64,000 bases of DNA. Origin: Saprospiraceae bacterium. Lineage in GTDB: Bacteria > Bacteroidota > Bacteroidia > Chitinophagales > Saprospiraceae. The notes below the pieces were generated by a model. The model saw only the letters and a program-made list of their open reading frames with translations. It was not told the origin of the DNA and searched no databases. The position numbers and the translations under genes were made by a program. The DNA lies in assembly GCA_958295895.1 (NCBI GenBank), contig CATQHI010000001.1, forward strand, positions 186,001-250,000. The letters run 5' to 3'. This document shows positions 34,831 to 43,834 of this stretch, one piece after another. How positions within the stretch are numbered: the stretch's first letter is position 1; every line of letters begins with the position of its first letter.

Positions 34831-36440
34831 CGTCCTGAAAGGCCGTCGCCACCTCGATCAGTTCCTGCTCCATAAACAGGCCGCCCGTGAAGGTGATACT
34901 CGTAGGTGTCCCCTCGTGCATGCCGTTCGGTACCGTGATGGAGGGCTGCCCGGTCATGTTGGTGATGAACAGGCTACTGGAGTTCCAACTCGGATTGACG
35001 TATACCTCAATATCGTTTTCGGCGAACACCCGGTCCATCTGCTCCATGAGTTCGCGGCGCAGCCGATTGGCCTGGACGTAGGCCACGGCCGGGACAAAGT
35101 GGGCCGCCGGAATACGTTCGGCCAGGCGTCACGCATCTGCCGCGCCAGTAGGTCATCATCTCCACTGCGGGTAAGGGACTCAAAGGCCGCTGCTGCCTCC
35201 ACGCTGAGAATAAACCCAATCTCCGGTGCATTGGGTAGCTCGACCTCCACCAACTCGTAGCCGATCTCCCGTAGTTTTTTCAGAGCCATGGAGTCATTAG
35301 CCGCGAAGTCATACTCACCGGCAAAGCTCCCCTTCAGGTACCCGATCCGCCGCGGGGCGGGGATATCCAGGGGGAGGATGTACTGAAAACCCGCCCGGAT
35401 GGAATGGGCATCCCGGGCGTCGTAGTGGGCGATCGCTGCCAGTACCAGCCCCGCATCCCGGGCCGACCGCGTGATGGGCCCAATCTTATCCATCGACCAG
35501 CTCAGGGCCATGGCTCCGTAGCGGCTCACCCGTCCGAAGGTAGGCCGCAGCCCCGTCGTACCGCACACCGTACTCGGACTCACGATACTCCCCAGCGTCT
35601 CCGTACCGATGGCAAAGGGCAGCAGGCCGGCCGCCACCGCACTAGCCGAACCCGCCGACGAGCCGCTGCTTCCAGAATCAACCTTCCAGGGGTTACGCGT
35701 CATCTCGCCGTACCACACGTCGCCCCAGGCCAGGGCACCCATGCTCAGTTTTGCGCACAGTACCGCTCCGGCCGCGTCGAGTTGTTCGACCACCGAGGCA
35801 TCCAGATCGATCGTCTGGTCGCGGTACGGCTCGGCCCCCCAGGTGGTGGGATAGCCCCGGGCGGCGAGTAGGTCCTTGGCTCCGTAGGGGATACCATGTA
35901 GGTAGCCACGGTAGGTGCCGGCGGCCAGCTCGGCGTCCATGGCGTCGGCCTTTTCCAGCGCCCCGCTCCTCGGTCAACGTGATCACGCAGTGTAGCGTAG
36001 GGTCGTATTCTTTAAGCCGCTGTAGGAAGTATTCCGTCAGTGTCCGGCTGGTCACCTGCCGGTTATAAATCAGGCCGGCTAGTTCCTCGACCGTCATCCA
36101 CTCGAAGCCCGTCAGCATGGCGCGTCCACTGCGGCAAGTTGGGCGGGGCCGCGGGTGCGGAGATGGATGTATCGGCGGGCAGTTGCTCCGGCCGCAGCAC
36201 CGGCGAGAAGACCAGCGCCGGGGATACCTCATTACGAATGGTGGTGTGAGAAATACTATCCAGCGCCGCGAGATTCTCCTCCAGGTCGGGTAGCATTAGC
36301 TCGACCTCCTCCTCGTCTAAAAAGCCGAGGCCTAGGACGGCGGCGGCAGTCATGACCTGATCGGGGGTGATAGCTGCGGCGGTGGCTGCTAGCAGAAGTA
36401 GTACAGGGGGAAGGAGCAGTAGGGTAGGGCGTAGGTTCAT
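34793..36440 (-). pseudogene. Exported amidase (amidase-signature family), three frameshifts
   Basis: An amidase-signature enzyme, hydrolysing an unknown amide. The parts, read on the minus strand, are: signal peptide and start (36440 to about 36125, LLLLPPVLLLLAATAAA), then FEWMTVEELAGLIYNRQVTS (to about 35964), then the catalytic core GIPYGAKDLLAARGYPTTWG with the catalytic Lys, and VDSGSSGSSAGSASAVAAG with the Ser-Ser pair (to about 35105), then AYVQANRLRRELMEQMDRVF to the end. Frames change near 36125, at the C4 run 35961-35964 (one extra base) and near 35105 (one missing base). Repaired length is about 549 residues, normal for exported Bacteroidota amidases. Confidence 0.85.
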
Positions 36441-36467
36441 GGGGTAGCTTCTCTCGGCAAGCTACGC

Positions 36468-36495
36468 TGTAGCCACGACTTCAGTCGTCGCTACA
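36468..36495 (-). repeat. TGTAGCG hairpin directly after sucA, copy A
   Basis: Thirteen-base arms 36468-36480 and 36483-36495 pair with one mismatch around a two-base loop. It begins one base after the sucA stop codon (36497-36499). A related hairpin stands in the same position after fadD (45833-45858). It probably ends or stabilises the transcript. Confidence 0.7.
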
Positions 36496-36496
36496 G

Positions 36497-39261
36497 TTAG
36501 GCGAACGCCTTCTCGACCAACTCCTTCTGCTCGCGCACGTGCACGGCTTGTATCCCGTAGCCGGGCTTGCCGTAGCCGGTCGGCCCACGTACTTGAGCTT
36601 AAGGTCCAGTCCCAGCCGCTCGCTGTACAAAAACTGCTCGCTGATGTAACTCCAGGCCCCCGCGTTACGGCTTTCCTCCTGCACCCAGTAAAACTCAGCG
36701 TCGGCGTACCGCTCATGTAAAGCTCGTACTTGCTCCGTGGGCAGGGAAAGAGCTGCTCGAAGCGAACGATGGCGATGTCGTCCCGCTTTTCGGCGGCTTT
36801 GTACTTCGCCAGATCGAAGTACACCTTGCCGGAGCAGAGGAGCACGCGGTTGATCGAGTCGGGCTTATCGACGGTGGGGTCATCGAGGATTTCCCGGAAA
36901 CGGGTGCCGGGGCCAAAATCCCGTATGGAGCTCACCGCCATTTCGTGGCGTAGGCCCGACTTAGGCGACATCACGATGAGGGGCTTACGAAAGTTCCAGG
37001 TCAATTGCCGCCGCAGCAGGTGGAACATGTTGGCCGGCATGGTCACGTTCGCGACCACCATATTGAATTCGGCGCAGAGTTGGAGGAAGCGCTCCAGGCG
37101 GGCGCTACTGTGTTCCGGACCCTGCCCCTCGTAGCCGTGAGGAAGGAGCACGGTGAGTCCGCTCATGCGGCCCCACTTACTCTCGCCGCTACTGATGAAC
37201 TGGTCGAAGATGGTCATGGCACCGTTGGCAAAATCACCAAACTGCGCCTCCCAGATCACCAGATTTTCGGGGCTAGCGGTACTGTAGCCGTACTCAAAGC
37301 CCAGCACGGCATATTCGGACAGGAGGGAGTTGTAGATGTGCAGCCGGGCCTGGTCCTCGGTAAGTCCGTCCAGGCGGTTATAGGTGCTCTCACCGTCCTG
37401 GGATTTGAGGATAGCGTGGCGGTGACTGAAGGTGCCACGGCGAACGTCCTGCCCGCTCATTCGCACGTGGTGGCCGTCTATGAGCAGGGTAGCGTAGGCG
37501 CTGAGTTCTCCCAGGGCCCAGTCGAGCTGGTCGTTAGCCACCGACTGCTCGTAGCCGTTGTAGAGGCGGTTGACTTTATTGACGGGCTCGAAGCCCTCGG
37601 GGAGGGTGGTGATGTGCTTCAGGATGGACTCCATCTGCTCGAGGGGTACGCCGGTCTCGGGAGATTCGGCAAAAAATTTGTCCTGCCAGTGATCGCGATT
37701 CAGCTGGCTCCAGGCCTTTTCGGCGGCTGGTAGCTATACGGCAGGTCGCTATTCTTCACCTTTTGGTGCAGGGTCTGCAGTTCTGACTTAAACTTTTTGG
37801 CCATCTCCTTGGCCAACTTCGCCTCGACGTCGCGCCGCTTTACCAGTCGGTCGGTATAGACCTGCCGTACGTTGGGGTGGCGCTTGACGCGCTCGTACAT
37901 ACCGGGCTGGGTGTAGCGGGGTCATCGCCCTCGTTGTGTCCGTTCTTGCGGTAACAGAGCATATCGATGAAAACATCGGAATTAAACTTGTTGCGGTACT
38001 CCATCGCCAGCTTAGCCACGTAGAAGACCGCCTCGGGATCGTCGCCGTTGACGTGGAAAACAGGGGCTTCGATCACCGTGGCTACTCCGCTGGCGTAAAT
38101 ACTCGTACGCGCGTCCTCATAATCGGTGGTAAAGCCGATCTGGTTATTGATGATCCAGTGGATGGTACCTCCGGTAGTGTAAGCCCTCAGCCCGCTCATC
38201 TGGGCGGTTTCGAAAACCACGCCCTGTCCGGCCACGGCGGCATCACCGTGCACCAGAATGGGTACGATCTTATCGTAATCGTTGTTGTAGAGCAAATCGG
38301 CCTTCGCCCGGGCGAACCCCTCTACCACGGGATCGACGGCTTCGAGGTGACTGGGATTGGGGGCCAGCTTCACGTTGACCGGCTTACTGATGCGGGTATC
38401 GATCAGGGAGCTATAGCCCATGTGGTACTTCACGTCTCCGTCTCCCTTAATGTTGTTGGGGATCACGCCCTCAAACTCCTGGAAGATGCTCTCGTAGCTC
38501 TTGCCCAGGATATTGGCCAGTACGTTGAGGCGGCCGCGGTGGGCCATACCGATCACCACCTCGTCGACCCCGTCGCGGGCTGCCTCGGAGATGATGGTGT
38601 CCAGCCCTACGATAGCAGCCTCTCCACCCTCCAGACCGAAGCGCTTTTGGGCCGGATACTTGATCTTGAGAAAGTCCTCGAAGCCGACGGCATCATTGAG
38701 CACCTCCAGAATGTGGCGCTTGTCGTCGATGGAGAGCCCGTAGGCCTCTTCCGGATGGTGCTTCTCAATACGCTCCCGCAGCCAGCGCCGCTTCTCACGG
38801 TGGAAAATGTGGTCGGTTTCAAAGCCGATACTTCCCAGGTAGATGCGGTTGAGGTTCGCCACGATCTGCCGTAGCGTGCTGCCCTCGGGCATGAACATGT
38901 GGTGCGCCGCCCGGAAGGGGGTATCCAGGTCCGCCTCGGTCAGGTTAAAGTCGGCGAGCTCCAGGTCCGGATCGGGATCCTTGAACTCCTCGATGGGGTC
39001 GATATTCGAGGTCACGTGACCGCGGATCCGGTAGGCCTTGATGAGGGCAAAGACGTTGAGCTCCTTCTGGACGTGCTCCCAGTCAACCTCCCCGTCCACC
39101 CCGGTGGGTAGGGCTATTTCCTCTTTATCGGAGGCGTAATCGAAGCCGAGAAAGAAGTCGCGCCAGCTTTCGTCGACCGAATCGGGCGATTCGCTGTACT
39201 GGCGGTAGAGTTGTTCGATATAGCCCGGGTGGGCGTTGGCGAGGTGCGAGTAACTGCTCAT
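36497..39261 (-). pseudogene. sucA: 2-oxoglutarate dehydrogenase E1 component SucA, four single-base deletions
   Basis: SucA is the thiamine-diphosphate decarboxylase of the TCA-cycle 2-oxoglutarate dehydrogenase complex. Repaired length is about 921 residues, as expected. Seen: the N-terminal E2-binding SYSHLANAHPGYIEQLY, the GMAHRGRLNVLANI and SHLEAVDPVVEG motifs, HGDAAVAGQGVVFET, and the C-terminal YVGRPATASPATGY. Reading frame breaks lie at the G4 run 37918-37921, near 37725-37730, at the G3 run 36744-36746, and near 36547; each is fixed by adding one base, three of them in or next to G/C runs. ATG 39261 is the start. No E2 gene (odhB) is next to it. Confidence 0.9.
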
Positions 39262-39323
39262 GATGGTGTTTTTCAACACCCGCTGGGGGGCGTTGTTCAA
39301 TAAAACCGGCCACCACGGCAGCC

Positions 39324-40121
39324 CTAGGAGTAGTAACGACTCAGCACCCATTCCCAGGTACGGGCGGGAAGGAGCCGCCGCGCCAGGGTGCTGAGTTGCT
39401 GCACCGGCTCGCCGATGACGTAGTGAGGAGCTAAGCTATCCTTCCCTAGTATGGCCACCATACGACGGGCTACCCGCTCCGCCGGCATACCGTGATCGAC
39501 GTTAGCCGCCATGCCGGCATCCGCGCGTTGGTACCGCGCCCGGTACAGCGGGGCGAGCTCAGCGGCGGGCTGTCGGTACTGGGTGGCTATCGAGTTGGTA
39601 GCGATGTCCCCGGGGCTGATGCAGCTGACTTGTAGTTGCGATCCCCGCACCTCCAGCCGTAGGCTATCCGAAAGTGCCAGCACGGCCGCCTTGCTGCCGC
39701 AGTACACCGATCGAAAGGGGATACCCATGTGTCCGGCAATACTACTGACTAGCAGCAACCGCCCCCGGGGACTCCTCCGCAGGGCCTCCAGCGTAGCCTG
39801 GCACACATTCCAGCTGCCCCAGTAATTGGTATCCATGATAGCCCGGGCACGCAGCAGCGGCATGGTCTCCACCGCTCCGGCCCCGCCAATACCGGCACAG
39901 TGTACTACGGCATCGAGCCTACCTTCCACCTGCAATAGCTTATCTACCGCCCGGTGCACGGCCTCGGCGTCGGTGATGTCGGCAGGTAGGGCCATCACCC
40001 CCGGTAGCGCTACCGAGCGCCTGCTCATTCCGTACACCCGCCACCCCCCTTCGGCAAGTAGGGGAGCCAGGGCCTGGCCGACCCCCGAAGAGGCACCGGT
40101 GATGAGGGCAACTTGTGGCAT
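39324..40121 (-). CDS. Short-chain dehydrogenase/reductase
   Basis: A 265-residue NAD(P)-dependent SDR enzyme. Seen: the cofactor loop TGASSGVG (residues 8-15), the NAG-like motif HCAGIGG (about 74-80), the catalytic Ser in LLVSSIAG and the YCGSK active site (Tyr and Lys). The C-terminal 40 residues are longer than in minimal SDRs and basic, which may define the substrate pocket. The substrate is not known. It precedes sucA by 62 bases on the same strand. Confidence 0.9.
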   Translation of the reverse strand: MPQVALITGASSGVGQALAPLLAEGGWRVYGMSRRSVALPGVMALPADITDAEAVHRAVDKLLQVEGRLDAVVHCAGIGGAGAVETMPLLRARAIMDTNYWGSWNVCQATLEALRRSPRGRLLLVSSIAGHMGIPFRSVYCGSKAAVLALSDSLRLEVRGSQLQVSCISPGDIATNSIATQYRQPAAELAPLYRARYQRADAGMAANVDHGMPAERVARRMVAILGKDSLAPHYVIGEPVQQLSTLARRLLPARTWEWVLSRYYS

Positions 40122-40194
40122 ACTATGGCTACTTAGGCCGGCAAAGTACGGGCAAAGAGATAGGATACCCCCGGCCGGATGCGTTAGGGGGCCG

Positions 40195-40202
40195 TACCTT
40201 TG
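40195..40202 (+). promoter_or_regulatory. Probable -7 box of the HAD gene
   Basis: TACCTTTG matches TAnnTTTG, 36 bases before the ATG at 40238. No TTG is seen at the -33 position. Confidence 0.5.
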
Positions 40203-40237
40203 CCCCTAATTTACCTTCCGTTTAATTACCCCTCTGT

Positions 40238-40669
40238 ATGGCTACCCCCGAAAAAGACCTGGAAACCACCTTCAACGAGAAGGGCGAACTGATCAGCCCC
40301 GTCCTGGCTGCCGGTGTGAAGAATTTTCTCATCGACATCGACGGCACGGTCTGTGACGATATCCCCAACGAGGAACCCGAGCGCATGAGCACCTGCCTAC
40401 CGTACCCCGATGCCCTGCGCATCGTCAACAAGTGGTACGAAGACGGCCACATCATCACCTTCTTTACCTCGCGCACCGAGGAGCACCGCGAGATCACCGA
40501 AGAGTGGCTCAACCGCCACAACTTCAAATACCACGGCATGCTCATGGGCAAGCCCCGCGGCGGCAATTACCACTGGATCGATAACCACATCGTCAAGGCT
40601 ACCCGCTTCAAGGGGAAGTTTACTGACCTGATCGTGAAGAACCGGGACGTAGAGGTATTCAACGACTAG
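40238..40669 (+). CDS. Small HAD-superfamily phosphatase-like protein
   Basis: A 143-residue protein. Seen: HAD motif I FLIDIDGTVCDD (about residues 30-41, with the nucleophile Asp and the second Asp), motif II Thr/Ser in FFTSRTEEHRE (about 74-84), and a Lys-containing stretch MLMGKPRGGNYHWIDN that serves as motifs III/IV. It lacks a large cap domain, so it may act on phosphorylated macromolecules or nucleotides. The real substrate is unknown. It has its own promoter box and is followed by a hairpin. Confidence 0.85.
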   Translation: MATPEKDLETTFNEKGELISPVLAAGVKNFLIDIDGTVCDDIPNEEPERMSTCLPYPDALRIVNKWYEDGHIITFFTSRTEEHREITEEWLNRHNFKYHGMLMGKPRGGNYHWIDNHIVKATRFKGKFTDLIVKNRDVEVFND

Positions 40670-40682
40670 CAGGCAAAAAAAT

Positions 40683-40710
40683 CACCCGCCCCCATCATCG
40701 TGGGGGGGTG
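40683..40710 (+). terminator. Hairpin after the HAD gene
   Basis: CACCCGCCCCCA (40683-40694) pairs with TGGGGGGGTG (40701-40710) over about ten bases with a bulge. No T-tract follows. Confidence 0.55.
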
Positions 40711-40736
40711 GTGAATAAATTTAACAGTGTCAGTAT

Positions 40737-40767
40737 TTGCAACACATCAGTTTAGCCCCTATATTTG
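40737..40767 (+). promoter_or_regulatory. Promoter of the candidate small RNA
   Basis: TTG at 40737-40739, a 20-base spacer and TATATTTG at 40760-40767 give a full-match Bacteroidota promoter. There is no gene downstream on this strand before the next minus-strand gene. Confidence 0.65.
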
Positions 40768-40773
40768 GCTGAC

Positions 40774-40906
40774 AGAATACGTTTATGACTGAGAGACCGC
40801 ACTGACAACACAGTTCGGGGCCGTTTCGAGGCCTCGCTTCTAGTAAGTTTTCTGACATACCATTGTAATCTACCCCTTCGCAGCGCTAACTACGGAGGGG
40901 TTTTTT
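40774..40906 (+). ncRNA. Candidate stand-alone small RNA, about 130 nt
   Basis: The stretch runs from a good promoter (40737-40767) to a hairpin (ACCCCTTCG 40872-40880 with CGGAGGGGT 40893-40901) and six T (40901-40906), a clear intrinsic terminator on the + strand. Inside are further helices (GGGGCC/GGCCTC near 40818-40836). Only a six-codon frame (ATG at about 40784) is present. I do not recognise it as 6S, tmRNA or RNase P RNA. It could also be an antisense transcript reaching into the end of the adaptor gene. Confidence 0.45.
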
Positions 40907-42263
40907 ATTCCCCCTCGGTGGAGTAAAATTCGTCCTTAGCTACGACAACTACCCGCTCGCCGGATTTCAGGTCGCGCGATAAAGCACCGTAGGGGCCGGC
41001 TACCACCCGGTCGCCGACCGCCACGCCCTTAGTTACCTGAATGTGCTTAGCGTCCTGCAGGGCGGTAGTTACGGACACTTCGGCCACCGTATCACCCCGT
41101 ACCACGAAAACCACCTCCTGTAAATCGTTAGTGCCCACGCCCGCTTCGTCGGTCGTTGCCTCTTCGGTTTGCTCGCGGGTGGTCACCGATTCAATGGGTA
41201 CGCTCAGGGCCTCCGGAGCGAGTTGGGTAAGTACGTCTACGCTAGCCGACATGCCGGGGCGGAACGGATAAGCATTTCCGGCGGCCACCAGATCGGCGTA
41301 GCTATCGGGGTTGATACTGATACGTACCTCGAAGTTAGTGACCTGATCGGAGTTGAGGACGTTGTCGGCCAGGCCCGCCGTGGTACTGGAGTTGGCGATC
41401 TGGGTGACGGTGCCGGCAAACTTGCGGTTCAGATAAGCATCTACTTCGATTTCGGCCTTGTCGCCGAGCTTGACGGAAGGCACGTCGTTTTCGCTGACTT
41501 CCACCCGTACCTCCATGGCATTGAGGTTAGCGATGCGCATGAGTTCCGTACCCGTCATCTGGGCGGTGCCCACCACGCGTTCCCCCGCCTCCACATTAAG
41601 CAGGGAGACCACGCCGCCCATGGGGGCGTAAAGGGTGGTACGCCGCAGGCTAGTGCGCAGTTCGCCGAGGGTCGCCTCGCTCGATTGAATATTGTACTCG
41701 GCAGCGCGGGCACTTTCTTCGGCGGCCCGGACACTACTTTCGGCGGCAGCTAGCGTGGCCTCGAGTCCGCGCACCTCGGCCTGCCGGGTTTCGAGTTCGG
41801 ACCGGCTGATCACCTCATCTTTAAAGAGTTGCTCGCTGCGCTTAAGTTGCTCGCGGGCATTTTCGAGTTGGGCCAGCGTTTGCTCGCGCTGCGCCTTGAG
41901 GGTATTTATCTGGGCCTCGGCGTTGGCTAGCTGCGCACGGCTACTATTTACCCCGGCTACGCCACGGGCGACCTGCGACTGGTAGGCATCGGCGTCGATC
42001 TTAGCTAGCAGTTGGTTGGGTACCACACTGTCGCCCTCCTCCACGTAGAGCTCGACGACCTCGCCGGAGACATCGGAGCTGATCTTGACCTCCGTCTGGG
42101 GGAATATCTTTCCGCTGGCGGTGACCACCTCCTGGATGGGGCGCTGCTCGACATCCTCGACGAACACCCGGGTACCATCTTCCCCCCGACCGCTAAACAC
42201 CACGGCGGCAATGATGATGAGGACGACGATACCTAAGACGAGTAAAATGGCTTTGCGTGACAT
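40905..42263 (-). CDS. Efflux periplasmic adaptor (HlyD/MacA family)
   Basis: A 452-residue membrane-fusion protein that links an inner-membrane pump to a TolC channel. Seen: N-terminal membrane anchor (about 5-24, AILLVLGIVVLIIIAAVVF), lipoyl half-motif VSGEVVELYVEEGDSVVPNQ, a long helical hairpin (about 95-210, rich in Gln/Glu/Ala heptads), the second lipoyl half LYAPMGGVVSLLNVEAGERV, a beta-barrel and a membrane-proximal domain. It follows the TolC gene by 33 bases on the minus strand. No pump gene follows, so its permease must be elsewhere. Residue build is nearer MacA than AcrA. Confidence 0.92.
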   Translation of the reverse strand: MSRKAILLVLGIVVLIIIAAVVFSGRGEDGTRVFVEDVEQRPIQEVVTASGKIFPQTEVKISSDVSGEVVELYVEEGDSVVPNQLLAKIDADAYQSQVARGVAGVNSSRAQLANAEAQINTLKAQREQTLAQLENAREQLKRSEQLFKDEVISRSELETRQAEVRGLEATLAAAESSVRAAEESARAAEYNIQSSEATLGELRTSLRRTTLYAPMGGVVSLLNVEAGERVVGTAQMTGTELMRIANLNAMEVRVEVSENDVPSVKLGDKAEIEVDAYLNRKFAGTVTQIANSSTTAGLADNVLNSDQVTNFEVRISINPDSYADLVAAGNAYPFRPGMSASVDVLTQLAPEALSVPIESVTTREQTEEATTDEAGVGTNDLQEVVFVVRGDTVAEVSVTTALQDAKHIQVTKGVAVGDRVVAGPYGALSRDLKSGERVVVVAKDEFYSTEGE

Positions 42264-42296
42264 GGTGGCTAACGTTCGTAAGGTGCTGGGGTGAGA

Positions 42297-43748
42297 TTAA
42301 TCCAGGGACAGGCCCTGGCCGAGGTAAAATTGAATGACCTCCCGATTGAAGATGAGCTGATACTTAGTACGGGTGAACTCCACGCGGGCCTGCTCGAGGC
42401 GGTTGGCGGCCGTGGTCAGGTCCAGGCTATTGGCCGCTCCGGCACTGTAGCGGCGCTGGGCGATGTCGTAGGCATTCTGGGCCGCCTCCTGGCTGATCTG
42501 GGCGGCGCGGTAGGTCTCGCGGGCGGCCCGCAGATCGCCCAGGGCACGTTCCACGTCGCTACGCAGCTGGTTCTCGGCCTGCTCCATTTCAATCTCGGCG
42601 CCTAGACGCTGCACCTCGGCGCGCTGGATGTTGAGCCGGTTGCGGTTTTGCTGGTAGATAGGTACGGAGATGTTGAAGCCGAAGGACTGGCCGAGGTTCT
42701 GGTTGAGCTGTGGGAAATAGCCGAGATTAGGATACACAATCCCCGTGGGACTGATAGTAGATAGCGTAGTCTGCCGTCCATCAAGAATCACAGGTACTGG
42801 CGGCCCCTGCACGAGCTCTACATTTGATTCATCCGGATTATTAAAATCTTTACCTAGATTAGAGTAGTTCGTACTGATGCTGGCGTATAGTTGTATCGAG
42901 GGTAGCAGTCCGGAGCGAGCAATATCTTTTTGCACCTCCGCCGAAGAACGCCGCAGCTCCGCCGCCCGGATCGTAGGCTGGGTCTGGCGGGCGGCATTGA
43001 GCACCTCATCCAAATCGTAATCATTAAAGAGGACACCCTCCTCAAAATCCCGCACCGGGGTTACCACCTCGAAGTCCGGATCGGGATCGAGCTCCAACAG
43101 TAGCTGCAGGTCAAGCTTGGCCAGGCGTACCTGGTTTTCGAGATCTACCACTGAGCGCTGGTTATCGGCCTGCTGAGCGACGATGTCGTAGCGCTGTCCG
43201 GCCGGAATGCTACCGGCGCGGATCTGAGCGTCGGTATTGGTGAGTTGTTCCTCCGTCAGGGCCAGTTGGGTACGGGCGTTGATGAGCTGCTCGCGGGTGA
43301 GGAGAATCGTGAGGTAGCTATTGGCTACCTGAAGGCCGATGTCGTTGCCAGTCACTAGTGCGTCGGTACGAGCAGCTTCGAGCTCGAGCTCAGCCTGGCG
43401 AACCTGATTCTTGATCAGCCCCCCATTATAGATCGTTGCTACACCCTGCAGTTGATAGCCCTGGGAGAGAATATTCTGGGCTTCAAAGGTATTAGTGGTG
43501 GGGTCGATGGTGCGGCCCAGCTGTAAATTCACCCCCGTACTACCGTTCAGATTGGGCAGGCGGTTATTGCGGCTCTGTTGTAGATCGAGTTCGGCTAGAC
43601 TGGTGGTGTTATTGATTCGCCGCACCTGGAGGTTATTGTCCCGGGCGTAGTTGACCGCCTCGCTCAGGGTCCATTCCCGACCGGCCTGGGCGGAGGTGAA
43701 TAGGGGCAGGAGCAGGGGGACGAGGAGGTAGAAGTTGCGGTAGTTCAT
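42297..43748 (-). CDS. TolC-family outer-membrane efflux protein
   Basis: A 483-residue outer-membrane channel subunit. Signal peptide 1-20 (ending TSAQA); then the two OEP repeats, each with the long helical coiled-coil pairs (for example AELDLQQSRNNRLPNLNGS and RSDVERALGDLRAARETYRAAQ) and short barrel strands (LQLYASIS-like, FGFNISVPIY). Three such subunits form the exit duct. It is the first gene of the efflux operon; a TAnnTTTG box lies 20 bases upstream of its start. Confidence 0.94.
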   Translation of the reverse strand: MNYRNFYLLVPLLLPLFTSAQAGREWTLSEAVNYARDNNLQVRRINNTTSLAELDLQQSRNNRLPNLNGSTGVNLQLGRTIDPTTNTFEAQNILSQGYQLQGVATIYNGGLIKNQVRQAELELEAARTDALVTGNDIGLQVANSYLTILLTREQLINARTQLALTEEQLTNTDAQIRAGSIPAGQRYDIVAQQADNQRSVVDLENQVRLAKLDLQLLLELDPDPDFEVVTPVRDFEEGVLFNDYDLDEVLNAARQTQPTIRAAELRRSSAEVQKDIARSGLLPSIQLYASISTNYSNLGKDFNNPDESNVELVQGPPVPVILDGRQTTLSTISPTGIVYPNLGYFPQLNQNLGQSFGFNISVPIYQQNRNRLNIQRAEVQRLGAEIEMEQAENQLRSDVERALGDLRAARETYRAAQISQEAAQNAYDIAQRRYSAGAANSLDLTTAANRLEQARVEFTRTKYQLIFNREVIQFYLGQGLSLD

Positions 43749-43767
43749 ACTGATCGTTTTACGTCAG

Positions 43768-43775
43768 CAAAACTA
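43768..43775 (-). promoter_or_regulatory. Probable -7 box of the tolC-adaptor operon
   Basis: On the minus strand the bases read TAGTTTTG, matching TAnnTTTG, about 20 bases before the ATG at 43748. The -33 region is TTT rather than TTG. Confidence 0.45.
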
Positions 43776-43834
43776 CGCCTTCCCCCCAAGGGTGAAAATT
43801 TAATCTATGAACGGCGGCAAGTTCTAGACCGGCG

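Noticed and set aside
37005-37733. 242-codon + strand open frame
   Set aside because: It lies opposite sucA sequence.
34221-37921. Treating rdgB, the amidase and sucA as several small separate genes
   Set aside because: Adjacent frames join into single full-length family proteins after one-base corrections.
37936-38874. 312-codon + strand open frame
   Set aside because: It lies opposite sucA, whose family motifs are clear.
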